From NCBI RefSeq assembly GCF_965137335.1, contig NZ_CBCRZD010000015.1: a stretch of DNA of 64,000 bases, one strand, 5' to 3'. This DNA is from Empedobacter stercoris. GTDB taxonomy: Bacteria; Bacteroidota; Bacteroidia; Flavobacteriales; Weeksellaceae. The number at the start of each line of letters is the position of its first letter. Positions within the stretch are counted from its first letter, which is position 1. Both the position numbers and the translations under genes were made by a program. The notes under the pieces are model-generated. The model was not told the DNA's origin and did no database searches. It worked only from the letters and a program-made list of their open reading frames with translations. Positions 44,298-54,237 of the stretch are shown one piece after another.

Positions 44298-45569
44298 TTA
44301 TTTGACCTCATCTTGGATTCTATCTAGATAAAAAACGACAATCAAACTAAACCATATCGCACTGAATAATATTCCATCGAAACGAATTAAAAAATCATCA
44401 AATAAATTCGATAAAAAAAAGTTTAGTACAAAACTAATTCCTATAATATTTTTAGATGCTAAAGAAAGTTTTAACATATAACCAAAATAAAAAATTAAAG
44501 ATATAAACCCTATAATCCCAAATCGAAGAAAATAATCTAAAAATTGATTATGAACTGGAAATTCATATTTAGATAAAAACTTTTGGTTAGTTAGTTCAAA
44601 ATAATTAAAAAGCGCTTGTTTTGCATTAGCAGAACCTACTCCTGTAAAAAACGAATTATTGCCTAATTCTATCGTAGACTTCCATATACTTACTCTTGTC
44701 ACTAAAGCATTGTGTAAAACTCCGTCTGGATTTTCAACCTCATCTAACTTTCCAATTTTATCCATGTTAGCAAAAGTTACTTTAGAATATTTCTCTTTCA
44801 TATATGGATTTGAAATAAAGGCGATTACCAAAATAAGACTTGTTACAATTGTAAAAACACCTATAAAGTAAATACTTCTTATTTTATACTTTCTATATGC
44901 GAACCAAATTACTACTATTAAACAGCATAATATACAACTACCCAATGAAAGTCTAGTATTGATAATGAATAACGAAATAATACTTGCCATCAACAAAACT
45001 AAATTATACACTTTCGTTTTCGGATAATTTTTTAACATAAAAAATAAGTTGAGTACTACAACAAAAGCAATATTCATATTCACTGCAGGAGCATGATTTC
45101 CAAAACTATTGGCAAAGACATACCCCATTTCCCATAAATGAATTCCATTTATATACTTATTCACATATTCAGGAGAAATAATACAGAAACGTATCATCAA
45201 TATAACAATCAAAAATGTTGACACCTTTCTATACCAATCTGCAATATAATAATATTTATACCCCTTATAATTTAATGTAATAAATAATGGAAATATTAAA
45301 AAAGAAAGAACTTTTTCTAGAGGTTTAAATATTTTTGGAGAATCTAAATTATTCCATAAAAAAACTATCTCTAACAGAAAAGGAACTGCTAAAACTAAAA
45401 AAAATGGAATAATTTTTTTATTAAAAGTTAAATATTTATAATGTAATATATTAAAAATTCCAAAAACAAAAATTAAAATTGTAGAAAACGCTCTAAAAAA
45501 AATAGTTGATAGAATTAATATCAATAACCAATTATTAATAAGGTTAAATTTTTCTTTTGAAATCATCAT
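44298..45569 (-). CDS. O-antigen ligase/polymerase family membrane protein (Wzy_C)
   Basis: A 423-residue protein with about eleven helices and one large periplasmic loop (about residues 260-310). Wzy_C signatures include INTRLSLGSCILCCLI in the middle and FFTGVGSANAKQALFNYFEL with VHNQFLDYFLRFGIIGFI after the loop; the H-N-x-F/Y-L motif is highly conserved in ligases and polymerases. It should join or polymerise undecaprenyl-linked glycans in the periplasm. The 5' end overlaps the next membrane protein gene by 26 bases. Confidence 0.88.
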   Translation of the reverse strand: MMISKEKFNLINNWLLILILSTIFFRAFSTILIFVFGIFNILHYKYLTFNKKIIPFFLVLAVPFLLEIVFLWNNLDSPKIFKPLEKVLSFLIFPLFITLNYKGYKYYYIADWYRKVSTFLIVILMIRFCIISPEYVNKYINGIHLWEMGYVFANSFGNHAPAVNMNIAFVVVLNLFFMLKNYPKTKVYNLVLLMASIISLFIINTRLSLGSCILCCLIVVIWFAYRKYKIRSIYFIGVFTIVTSLILVIAFISNPYMKEKYSKVTFANMDKIGKLDEVENPDGVLHNALVTRVSIWKSTIELGNNSFFTGVGSANAKQALFNYFELTNQKFLSKYEFPVHNQFLDYFLRFGIIGFISLIFYFGYMLKLSLASKNIIGISFVLNFFLSNLFDDFLIRFDGILFSAIWFSLIVVFYLDRIQDEVK

Positions 45570-46602
45570 AATAAAATAAGTAATAAATTAAAGGTAATAT
45601 CCCTATTTTATGACGTACTGCTGATCCTAAATCTGGTTCAAAAATTCCTTGTACAACAAAGTAAGATAATAATAGACACATTAACCATAGATCTTTCTTT
45701 CTATTGGGGTATTCTTTTAGCAAATAACCAAAGCGAACAATAACAATCCATGTCAGTAATATTTGCCAAATAACAAAAGCAAACACTTGTGGTTTATAAA
45801 AAAAACGTAAAGCATTTATAGGAAAATTAACGGTTAAAAAACCATATAAAGTTGCAAATGCCTCTGTAAATATATTTGTCACTGGAATAGGAGATACAAT
45901 CATTGTATCTGCATTTTCATCACCCGAATTTAATCTTATTTCATTTATAGTTTCTCTCGACATTTCAGAGAAAAATTCTCCTTTTCCAAGTTGATACAAA
46001 AAAGATAAAAGAATTAGTACTGAAAAACCTAAAAACAATGATAGTATCCAACGGTTTGTAAATCTAATTCTCGTAATAAAATAGATAGCGCATGCTATAA
46101 ATGGCATAAATGCAAAATATGGACGAAAAATACCTCCAAAAATTATAAAAAAGAGCGTAGATAGAAGTATTGAAATCCCTAATGAAAAATAGTTGTATTT
46201 AAATATATAGACAATAATTGCTGCAAAAATAAATGTTATAAACTCTTTTGATGGTTGACCAATAAATATAACTAACATCAAAAAAGATAAATATATTAAA
46301 CTATTCTTTATATTTAATGTTGAAAAATTATTTGGAATACCTATAAACCAAATTAATAATAATAATATAGGTATTTGTATGATAGCCAAAAGGCTAAATG
46401 GCAACTTTCCTAAGCCTGTTATCCAATAAAAAAGCATTGTAAATGGATAACTACCTATTACCCCTTTTTCATTTCCTAAATCTGACACAATTATATTAGC
46501 ATCAAAATAAAAATTTTCTGGAAGAATGAGCGGAAATATTAATCCTAATAAAATCATCAAAAATGATAATACAATAAAAAATGATCTTTTTTCAATTTTC
46601 AT
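45544..46602 (-). CDS. Multi-spanning membrane protein, EpsG/Wzy-like candidate
   Basis: A 352-residue membrane protein with about ten helices and a hydrophilic loop (SEMSRETINEIRLNSGDEN) around residue 215. No motif gives a firm family. The layout and the position between a glycosyltransferase and a Wzy_C protein suggest a polymerase of the EpsG kind or a glycosyltransferase-C type enzyme. The locus therefore encodes two polymerase-like proteins, one of which may be the ligase. Start overlaps the glycosyltransferase stop by one base. Confidence 0.7.
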   Translation of the reverse strand: MKIEKRSFFIVLSFLMILLGLIFPLILPENFYFDANIIVSDLGNEKGVIGSYPFTMLFYWITGLGKLPFSLLAIIQIPILLLLIWFIGIPNNFSTLNIKNSLIYLSFLMLVIFIGQPSKEFITFIFAAIIVYIFKYNYFSLGISILLSTLFFIIFGGIFRPYFAFMPFIACAIYFITRIRFTNRWILSLFLGFSVLILLSFLYQLGKGEFFSEMSRETINEIRLNSGDENADTMIVSPIPVTNIFTEAFATLYGFLTVNFPINALRFFYKPQVFAFVIWQILLTWIVIVRFGYLLKEYPNRKKDLWLMCLLLSYFVVQGIFEPDLGSAVRHKIGILPLIYYLFYYDDFKRKI

Positions 46603-47615
46603 TAATCAATACTATTTATAGTTTTTCGAATTACTGTGATATACTTGCTAATGTTGTAATAATCATTAAAAATAGTATTAGTTTCTGTAAATTGATCCGT
46701 GATTTGTATATCTTTTTGATTAAACGTTCTTATCTTTTCTGACCATACTTTTATATCTTCTTTATAATCCAATAAAACTTGATAATTATAGTTTTTAAGA
46801 TTTTGATTAAAATCTTCTATTACATCTGTATAGATAGGAATTAAACCAACTGATAAATACGTACTCATTTTAGTTGGTGTAGAAACATTGTTTATTAAAA
46901 TATTATCTCTTATAATAAATCCATATTTATATTTTGACAACTCTTGGTCTAAGTCCTCTAAAGGAACGAACTTAACAAAATAATTTTTTATCCCTAAAGA
47001 TTCAATTTGTATTTTAGCTTTCTCCATCTCATTTGTTAGTATAGTTAAAGATGCTTCTGGTATTTGTTGTTGAATCTCTTTAAATAATGCTATTGTTTTA
47101 TCAAAGCATTGCCAAGCAAATAATGATCCTGCATAAACAAATGAAGATTCATTTTTAGAATAGAAAAACATCTTCTCGTTCATCTGTTTATTAAAACAAG
47201 GCATTATAATATCATTTTTAATTTTATAACTATGTTTTATTTCAAAATGTTCTTTCATCCGATTTGATACAAAGAATGTATATTTTGCTTTTTTAAGCAC
47301 CCAACTTTCCAACCGATCTAATCCCAGTTTAGTTAATTTAGATTTAATTGTATTATTATTTAGCATTAAATACTCTTCAGGCTGAATACCTTGAAACCAA
47401 TAAATAGTATTTTGTGTTTTATATTTTAAATACGATATTAGAAAATCTCTTAATCGTATCGTTAAAATATAATCATCTTTTTCTAATTCAAAATCTAATG
47501 TCTCTGTAAAAATTACTTTATTTTTTTTAAACTCTAAAGCTTCTTTGACAATATTTACATAAAATATTGTCGCTTCGTTTATTGCTTTTTTAGGAAGATA
47601 GAAATAATAAGTCAT
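46602..47615 (-). CDS. Glycosyltransferase, GT4-like, divergent
   Basis: A 337-residue protein with a GT-B-like layout. The N-terminal domain contains IYWFQGIQPEEYLML, a typical acceptor-side segment, and KKAKYTFFVSNRMKEHF. The donor domain opens with SSFVYAGSLFAWQCFDKTI. The C-terminal STPTKMSTYLSVGLIPIYT replaces the usual ExxxxxxE motif, so the second glutamate pair is not obvious and the catalytic class is less certain. It is tightly packed between a membrane protein gene and a flippase gene. Confidence 0.75.
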   Translation of the reverse strand: MTYYFYLPKKAINEATIFYVNIVKEALEFKKNKVIFTETLDFELEKDDYILTIRLRDFLISYLKYKTQNTIYWFQGIQPEEYLMLNNNTIKSKLTKLGLDRLESWVLKKAKYTFFVSNRMKEHFEIKHSYKIKNDIIMPCFNKQMNEKMFFYSKNESSFVYAGSLFAWQCFDKTIALFKEIQQQIPEASLTILTNEMEKAKIQIESLGIKNYFVKFVPLEDLDQELSKYKYGFIIRDNILINNVSTPTKMSTYLSVGLIPIYTDVIEDFNQNLKNYNYQVLLDYKEDIKVWSEKIRTFNQKDIQITDQFTETNTIFNDYYNISKYITVIRKTINSID

Positions 47616-47619
47616 AGCT

Positions 47620-48906
47620 TTAGATAAAATATATTGATAATTTGTATTTTCTTTTTACATAAATATAAATTGTAAAATAGGTAAAAAAATTGGTTACTAA
47701 AAATGATAATGCTGCTCCATTTATCCCATAATATGGAATTAATATTGCATTAAAAATCAAACAAATAAAGGTAGAAAACAATAAGATTACAAAATAAATT
47801 TTAGATTGTCCTATCATATTTAAAATAACTGGAGCTGTACACAGTGTAGAACTTATTACTTGAGAAAACAAAAGGATTATTAAAGGTATATATGCCTCTG
47901 AATAACCTTTTCCAAAAAATTCTAAAAGAGGAACTCCTATAAAAATCAAGATAGTTGTTATAACTATATTTAACAATAAAACTATTCTTGTATTATTTTT
48001 GATTAACAATTGTAAATCTTCAAATTTATTCAAACTAAAAAATTCTGATATTTTTGTAGAAATGTTAATATTAAACGATATTATAACCATTGACAATATT
48101 GTGATTAACTTCATAATCGTGGAATAATAAGCTATATCTACAGAGGAATAATATTTTTTCAAAAGAAAAATATCTATACTTAGATTTGAAAAAATTAATA
48201 TATTACTAAAAAGCATTGGAGTCGATCTTTCTAATAATTTTTTATTACTTATTATAAAAACTTGTGCATTAGAACGTTTTAATTTTTTATTATATAAAAA
48301 GCAGCAAACAGTTGTTATTATTGCCAATATTACAAAACCAAAATAAAAAAAATCGACTAAAGAATAATCTAAGTTAAAATTAATTAACAAAACACAACCT
48401 AACAATAAGGGTAAATATTTAAATGTATTTCTAAAAAGCTCAGATAAATATACATAATTGATTGCTCTTAAATACTCAGTATTAAATATTGTTAAACTAT
48501 AAAAAAATAATATAAAGATTCCTTTTTTTAAGAATAAGAAAGTATCACTTTCAAACAAAGTTATTGGCAAACAGTTGAATAATATATAAACTATTAAACA
48601 CATAATAAACATAAACAAAACAATCTTATTATACAGTTTTTTCATACTATAAAAAGATTGTTTTGACTCCAAAAATCCAGAAAAATATAAAATTGATTGA
48701 TCCGTACCTAATAATGTAATACTACCTAGTAATAATAATAATGTTCTAGAAAAATCATAATCTCCTACATTTTTAGCTGGAAAATTTCTTGTCATTATTA
48801 ATGTTATTCCAAACAATGTAATTATGCCAATAATTCTCAAAAAAAGAGTTATTAAAACCTTTTTAAGGTCCTTATTTTTAAGAATTTGCTCAATTTTATC
48901 TCGCAT
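47620..48906 (-). CDS. Oligosaccharide flippase, Wzx-like (second locus)
   Basis: A 428-residue integral membrane protein with about fourteen helices. The N-terminus (LITLFLRIIGIITLFGITLI ... FPAKNVGDYDFSRTLLLLL) has the typical polysaccharide-transporter opening, including the small-residue GDYDFSRT loop. It should export repeat units of the second polysaccharide. It has little obvious similarity to the Wzx at 4085-5329, consistent with two unrelated glycans. It overlaps the chain-length gene by 11 bases. Confidence 0.88.
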   Translation of the reverse strand: MRDKIEQILKNKDLKKVLITLFLRIIGIITLFGITLIMTRNFPAKNVGDYDFSRTLLLLLGSITLLGTDQSILYFSGFLESKQSFYSMKKLYNKIVLFMFIMCLIVYILFNCLPITLFESDTFLFLKKGIFILFFYSLTIFNTEYLRAINYVYLSELFRNTFKYLPLLLGCVLLINFNLDYSLVDFFYFGFVILAIITTVCCFLYNKKLKRSNAQVFIISNKKLLERSTPMLFSNILIFSNLSIDIFLLKKYYSSVDIAYYSTIMKLITILSMVIISFNINISTKISEFFSLNKFEDLQLLIKNNTRIVLLLNIVITTILIFIGVPLLEFFGKGYSEAYIPLIILLFSQVISSTLCTAPVILNMIGQSKIYFVILLFSTFICLIFNAILIPYYGINGAALSFLVTNFFTYFTIYIYVKRKYKLSIYFI

Positions 48907-49861
48907 TTCTTATACTTGAAATCTTAGCATATTTCTTATAAAAACGAGTTAAAACACTATAAAAAATAAAAGCTACAATAAGAATAATTGGAAAGACAAA
49001 TTTACTTTTTAGATAAAATTTCGAAATAGGTTCATTATTAAAAGAAATGTTTACAGGGAATATGATCTTTTCAGATTCAATAATTTTAGTATCTATTTTT
49101 AATAATTCTTCTAAATATTCTTTTTTCAAATCTATAACTAAATTTAATTGATCGTAGTTATTAATACTTACATCATTTTCTCCTTTTTTTAAATCATTAG
49201 TACCTAATTTATCCAAAATCACATTGATTTGATCTATAGATTTTGTTAATTGAATTTTACTTTCTTTTAAATTTTCTATGCTCAATTTACTTCTATCCAA
49301 ATAATACTTAGATTTATTTAAATCCTCTAATAAAAAATCAACAATATTTTTTGTATAATTATTAGTTTTTGTTGTGATAGTTATTAAATGATACTTATTG
49401 GTTTTTAAAATATTTTTATCTTTCAACACCTTTTCAAAATTTTGTCCATTCTCCGACAAAATTTTCAAAAACTCCCTATTTTGAGTATTTTCGATAAATG
49501 ATTTTGTGTCTGTAATTGGTTCTATTTCTATTTTTAAAATATCTTCTAAAAATATCTTCTCTTTTTTATTACGGGGAATATTAGAACTAAAATTTTGTAT
49601 TTCAGAATAAAGATAATCTGTACTATTAAAATTAGGCACAACAATTACTTCTGTCTTATATTGAACAGGAGCATATTTATCATAAAAAAAGCCTAAAATT
49701 ACTCCTAAAATAATTAGTAGTAATAAAATATATTTACTCTTTATAAAAAATCTAAGTACATTAAAAATTAATAATCCTAAGTTTACAAAAATTTCTTTGA
49801 TTTTTTGTGCTAGATAAATTAAATCAATTTCTTGATTATTATTTTCTTCTACTTTACTCAT
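48896..49861 (-). CDS. Wzz-like polysaccharide chain-length/co-polymerase protein
   Basis: A 321-residue protein with the polysaccharide co-polymerase architecture: one helix near residues 43-63 (YILLLLIILGVILGFFYDKY), a long periplasmic, lysine-rich coiled-coil region, and a second helix near residue 285-302 (FVFPIILIVAFIFYSVL). There is no cytoplasmic tyrosine-kinase domain. It probably sets polymer length together with the Wzy protein of this locus. It lies between wecB and wzx. Confidence 0.8.
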   Translation of the reverse strand: MSKVEENNNQEIDLIYLAQKIKEIFVNLGLLIFNVLRFFIKSKYILLLLIILGVILGFFYDKYAPVQYKTEVIVVPNFNSTDYLYSEIQNFSSNIPRNKKEKIFLEDILKIEIEPITDTKSFIENTQNREFLKILSENGQNFEKVLKDKNILKTNKYHLITITTKTNNYTKNIVDFLLEDLNKSKYYLDRSKLSIENLKESKIQLTKSIDQINVILDKLGTNDLKKGENDVSINNYDQLNLVIDLKKEYLEELLKIDTKIIESEKIIFPVNISFNNEPISKFYLKSKFVFPIILIVAFIFYSVLTRFYKKYAKISSIRNAR

Positions 49862-49869
49862 TATTTGTT

Positions 49870-50985
49870 TTAATTATAATTTTTAATAACCTCTATTATT
49901 CTTTCAACAGCCTTACCATCTCCATATGGATTATGTGCATTACTCATTTTTTCATATAAATTCTTATCATCTATTAAAGCTTGTACATTTTTAACAATTA
50001 AATCTACATTTGATCCTACTAGTTTTACTGTACCAGCTTCTACAGCTTCTGGTCTTTCTGTTTCATCACGAACAACAATTACAGGTTTTCCTAAACTTGG
50101 AGCCTCTTCTTGCACTCCGCCACTATCGGTAACAATAATCTTTGATTCGTTCATTAGCCAAATAAAATTAGGATAGTTTAATGGTTCTATTAAAACTATA
50201 TTTTCAATACTAATCAATTCTTCATGAACAATTTTTAAGATTTTAGGATTTAAATGGACAGGAAAAACAAATTGATAATTTTCGTTCGATAGTGCAAGTT
50301 CTTTTACAGCTTTACATACATTTAAAATTCCATTACCATGGTTTTCTCTACGATGACAAGTTATCAAAACAATTTCCTTATTAGATAATAATCTTAATTT
50401 TAAATCTGCAACAATAGAGCTATCAGATTTTACTTTTTCTATTCCATATAACAAAGCATCAATAACAGTATTTCCAGTAACAAAAATTTTACTATCATCA
50501 ATGTTTTCTTTAAGTAAATTTCTTTTAGATGATTCAGTCGGAGAAAAATGATAATCACTCAATACAGATGTAATTCTTCGATTTGCTTCCTCAGGAAAAG
50601 GATTTCTTAAGTCTGAAGTTCTCAAACCTGCCTCTATATGGCAAATTTTAGAGCCATGATAAAAAGAGGCTAAACTAGCAGCCATTGTAGTAGATGTATC
50701 TCCATGTACAAATACATAATCAGGATTATAAACTTCTAATACTTCTTTTAAATTATGAATTATTCGTTCTGTTATACTATATAAAGTTTGATTTTCAGTC
50801 ATTATATTTAATCTATAATCACATTCCAATTCAAAAAAATCTAATACTTGATCCAACATTTCTTTATGTTGTCCAGTATTACAAATTTTTACATCAAAAA
50901 AATCTTCTTCTTTAAAAGACTTTATTAATGGAGCTACTTTTATTGCTTCTGGTCGTGTTCCAAAAACAAATAAAATTTTTTTCAT
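49870..50985 (-). CDS. wecB: UDP-N-acetylglucosamine 2-epimerase (non-hydrolysing)
   Basis: A 371-residue enzyme that interconverts UDP-GlcNAc and UDP-ManNAc. Family motifs: LFVFGTRPEAIKVAPLI, VHGDTSTTMAASLASFY, HIEAGLRTSDLRNPFPEE, TCHRRENHG and TDSGGVQEEAPSLGKPV. It is the first gene of the minus-strand part of the second polysaccharide locus, so ManNAc or a derivative is probably part of that glycan. A related enzyme (FnlC) acts in UDP-L-FucNAc synthesis with FnlA, whose likely gene is at the far left of the window; linking the two is speculative. Confidence 0.95.
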   Translation of the reverse strand: MKKILFVFGTRPEAIKVAPLIKSFKEEDFFDVKICNTGQHKEMLDQVLDFFELECDYRLNIMTENQTLYSITERIIHNLKEVLEVYNPDYVFVHGDTSTTMAASLASFYHGSKICHIEAGLRTSDLRNPFPEEANRRITSVLSDYHFSPTESSKRNLLKENIDDSKIFVTGNTVIDALLYGIEKVKSDSSIVADLKLRLLSNKEIVLITCHRRENHGNGILNVCKAVKELALSNENYQFVFPVHLNPKILKIVHEELISIENIVLIEPLNYPNFIWLMNESKIIVTDSGGVQEEAPSLGKPVIVVRDETERPEAVEAGTVKLVGSNVDLIVKNVQALIDDKNLYEKMSNAHNPYGDGKAVERIIEVIKNYN

Positions 50986-51132
50986 ACTTAATATAATAAT
51001 TTAGGTAAATTTCTAATACAAAACGCTAAATTACTAATTTTCTTTTAAATTAATCTTCATTTATTTTTTAACCAACTCATCTAATTTATTCCGTAAATTT
51101 GTTCTCACATTTTAAACTAAATTATTTGAACT

Positions 51133-51729
51133 ATGTTCCTCGAAAATACCTTTAATCATAACAAAAAAAGTGGATGGATAGAAGTCATCTGTGGCTCAAT
51201 GTTTTCTGGTAAAACCGAAGAACTTATACGCCGTCTAAAACGTGCCGAATTTGCTAAACAACGTGTCGAAATTTTCAAACCTACAGTTGATACTCGTTAC
51301 GCAGAACGCGAGGTAGTTTCACACAATCAAAACTCGATTACATCAACGCCTGTCGAGTATTCTTCGGCAATTTTATTGTTGGCTGATGATTGTGATGTGG
51401 TAGGAATTGACGAAGCGCAATTCTTTGATGAAGGAATCGTAGATGTTGCCAATCAATTAGCGAACGAAGGAAAACGTGTGATAGTGGCTGGTTTGGATAT
51501 GGATTTTAAAGGTCGACCATTTGGTCCTATGCCTAATCTAATGGCAACTGCCGAATATGTGACCAAAGTACATGCGATTTGCGTGCGTACAGGAAATTTA
51601 GCCAATTACTCACACAGAAAAATAGACAGTGATCGTCTTGTCGAATTAGGCGAAACTTCAGAATACGAACCATTAAGCCGAGCTGCTTTTTGGGAAGAAC
51701 ATAACAAACAAAAAGTTGAAAACGTATAA
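51133..51729 (+). CDS. tdk: Thymidine kinase (type II)
   Basis: A 198-residue thymidine salvage enzyme with P-loop GSMFSGKTEELIRRLKRAEF, the kinase motif GIDEAQFFDE and the lasso segment GLDMDFKGRPFGPM. Type II kinases normally bind structural zinc through two Cys pairs; here the second region reads AICVRTGNLANYSHRK, with only one cysteine, so the zinc site seems lost. A -7-like TAAATTTG (51094-51101) lies 31 bases upstream. It overlaps the next gene by 14 bases. Confidence 0.93.
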   Translation: MFLENTFNHNKKSGWIEVICGSMFSGKTEELIRRLKRAEFAKQRVEIFKPTVDTRYAEREVVSHNQNSITSTPVEYSSAILLLADDCDVVGIDEAQFFDEGIVDVANQLANEGKRVIVAGLDMDFKGRPFGPMPNLMATAEYVTKVHAICVRTGNLANYSHRKIDSDRLVELGETSEYEPLSRAAFWEEHNKQKVENV

Positions 51730-54181
51730 TCTAAATCAAATTTCGAGTATCACCAATGGTACTTTGATTGGAAATGGAGATGCCATCATCGATCAAATAT
51801 TCTTTGATTCGCGTATGATTGTCAATCCAACTCACGGAATTTTCTTTGCACTTCATGTCAATCAAAAAGATGGTCATTTATATATTCAAGATGCCTATCA
51901 AAAAGGAATTCGAAATTTTGTGGTCGAAAAAGCATTGACTCATTTACCTCAAGCAAATTTTATAGAGGTTGAAAATCCTCTATTTGCTTTACAAAATTGG
52001 GCAAAAATTCATCGTCAACAATATCAGTTTCCTGTCATCGGAATTACAGGTTCTAATGGAAAAACAATTGTGAAAGAATGGTTGAATCAATTGTTATGGA
52101 AAAAATTCTCAATTGTTCGAAGTCCAAAAAGTTATAATTCTCAATTCGGAGCAGCGCTTTCTGTTTTGCAAATGGAAGAAAAAAATGATTTGGGAATTTT
52201 TGAGGCAGGAATTTCGATGCCAAACGAAATGCAAAATCTCGAAGAAATTATTCAGCCCACAATTGGTGTTTTGACAAAAATTGGAGAAGCGCATTTAGAG
52301 AATTTCAAAAATCAAGAAGAATTGATTCAAGAAAAACTGAAATTATTTTCGAATGTAGAAAAATTAGTTTTCAATATCGATAATGAAAAAGTTCGTCAAG
52401 CTATTCTTGAAAACATATATTTAAGCAATATAGATAAATATTCTTATGGTTATTCAGATTCTGCCACTGTGCAAATCAAGCAAATCATAAGTAATCAGAC
52501 TAATACGCAAATTTCTATTTTACATAATCAAGAAGAATTCACTTATTCTATTCCTTTTATTGATGATGCTTCGATTAAAAACAGTTTAATTTGTTTAACA
52601 ACATTAATCAGTTTAAACATTGATTACAAACAGTTTAAAGAAGAATTTAATCAATTATTACCAATCGAAATGCGTTTGGAAATAAAAGAAGCGATTAATC
52701 ACTCTATCTTAATTAATGATACCTTCAATTCTGATCTAAATTCATTAAAAATTGGGCTAAATGTTCTTAATCAACAACCTCGTGATAAAAAATCGCTGGT
52801 TTTGACGGATATTTTACAAAGTAATTTATCTGACGAAGATTTATATCAACAAGCTGCCGATTTAGTGAATCCTTATCATTTTGATGAAATCGTTTTGATT
52901 GGTGAAAAAATTTCGCAGTTCAAAAATTTTTTTCAATCGTATGTTCGTTCATTTAATTCGACTGAAGAATTCTTGGAACAATTCAAACATCAACATGTCG
53001 ATAACGAAGCAATTTTATTAAAAGGTGCTCGTCCATTCAAATTAGAAAAAATTTCGAACGAATTGGAAACGCGTTCCAACGATTCTGTTCTCGAAATTAA
53101 TTTGCAACATCTTATCGAAAATATAAATGTATATCGTTCGTTGCTAAAACCAACCACTAAATTGATGTGTATGGTAAAAGCGAATAGTTACGGAACGGGT
53201 AGTTTTGAAGTGGCAAATACGTTACAAAATAATGGAGTTGATTTTCTTGGTGTCGCAATTGCTGACGAAGGAAAAGAATTACGCGAAGCTGGAATTACGG
53301 TACCAATTATTGTGATGAATCCAGAGCAAAGTAGTTATTCTACTGTAATCGATTATCAATTGGAACCTGAAATTTATAGTTTACGTGTGTTAAAATTATT
53401 TATTCAAAAATTACAAGAAAAACAGATTTCTTCATCTTTTCCAATTCATCTGAAAATGGAAACGGGAATGAATCGTCTTGGGTTTCATGAAAATGATTTC
53501 GAAGAATTAATTGCAATTTTAAAAGATCATTCACAGGTTGTTGTTCGATCAATTTTCACGCATTTGGCAACAGCAGATATACCAGAAGAAGAAGATTATG
53601 TCAAATATCAATTGAATCGTTTTGATAACAGTTATGCTACTATTTCAACAGCCTTAAACATAAAACCAATTAAACATGCGTTAAATTCTCCTGGAATTGT
53701 TGCCTATGGCGAACATCAATACGACATGGTTCGTTTAGGAATTGGTATGTACGGTTATTCGGAATATACCGATTTTATGGAGAAATACCTGAAACCTGTT
53801 GTACGTTTTAAAACGGTTATTTCTCAAATTTCTGAAATTGAAAAAGGTGAAACTGTAAGTTACGGTCGTCGATTTACCGCAGAACGAAATACCAAAATTG
53901 CAACTTTACCTGTAGGTTATGCCGACGGCATTCGTCGTTCGCTTGGTTATGGAAAGGGAAAAGTTGGTATTCATGGAAAATTAGCTACCATAACAGGATC
54001 TGTTTGCATGGATATGATGATGGTTGATGTAACTGACATATCTTGTAAAGAAGGTGATGAAGTTACAATCTTTGGTAATCTTCCAACTTTAGCGGACGTT
54101 ACCGAGTGGTTGGGAACAATTCCTTACGAGGTTTTGACTTCTGTTTCGCAACGGATAAAACGAGTATATTATAAAGAATAA
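51716..54181 (+). CDS. Bifunctional MurF ligase / alanine racemase
   Basis: An 821-residue fusion. Residues 1 to about 450 are MurF (UDP-MurNAc-tripeptide:D-Ala-D-Ala ligase) with the ATP loop GITGSNGKTIVKEWL and the segment NSQFGAALSVLQ. The rest is an alanine racemase with the PLP lysine in CMVKANSYGTGS, HLKMETGMNRLGF, the YDMVRLGIGMYGY stretch and the catalytic-tyrosine region ETVSYGRRF. The fusion couples D-Ala production to its use in peptidoglycan and is characteristic of Bacteroidota. The start is a TTG at 51716 inside the tdk 3' end; the next in-frame ATG would remove about 30 residues of conserved N-terminus. A terminator follows. Confidence 0.94.
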   Translation: MKTYNLNQISSITNGTLIGNGDAIIDQIFFDSRMIVNPTHGIFFALHVNQKDGHLYIQDAYQKGIRNFVVEKALTHLPQANFIEVENPLFALQNWAKIHRQQYQFPVIGITGSNGKTIVKEWLNQLLWKKFSIVRSPKSYNSQFGAALSVLQMEEKNDLGIFEAGISMPNEMQNLEEIIQPTIGVLTKIGEAHLENFKNQEELIQEKLKLFSNVEKLVFNIDNEKVRQAILENIYLSNIDKYSYGYSDSATVQIKQIISNQTNTQISILHNQEEFTYSIPFIDDASIKNSLICLTTLISLNIDYKQFKEEFNQLLPIEMRLEIKEAINHSILINDTFNSDLNSLKIGLNVLNQQPRDKKSLVLTDILQSNLSDEDLYQQAADLVNPYHFDEIVLIGEKISQFKNFFQSYVRSFNSTEEFLEQFKHQHVDNEAILLKGARPFKLEKISNELETRSNDSVLEINLQHLIENINVYRSLLKPTTKLMCMVKANSYGTGSFEVANTLQNNGVDFLGVAIADEGKELREAGITVPIIVMNPEQSSYSTVIDYQLEPEIYSLRVLKLFIQKLQEKQISSSFPIHLKMETGMNRLGFHENDFEELIAILKDHSQVVVRSIFTHLATADIPEEEDYVKYQLNRFDNSYATISTALNIKPIKHALNSPGIVAYGEHQYDMVRLGIGMYGYSEYTDFMEKYLKPVVRFKTVISQISEIEKGETVSYGRRFTAERNTKIATLPVGYADGIRRSLGYGKGKVGIHGKLATITGSVCMDMMMVDVTDISCKEGDEVTIFGNLPTLADVTEWLGTIPYEVLTSVSQRIKRVYYKE

Positions 54182-54188
54182 TACATAG

Positions 54189-54219
54189 AAAGAGTTACTG
54201 AAAAGCAGCTCTTTTTTTG
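54189..54219 (+). terminator. Terminator after MurF-Alr gene
   Basis: Arms AAAGAG and CTCTTT with additional weak pairs inside, followed by a T-run. Confidence 0.65.
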
Positions 54220-54237
54220 TATTTTTAAAAAAAATAA

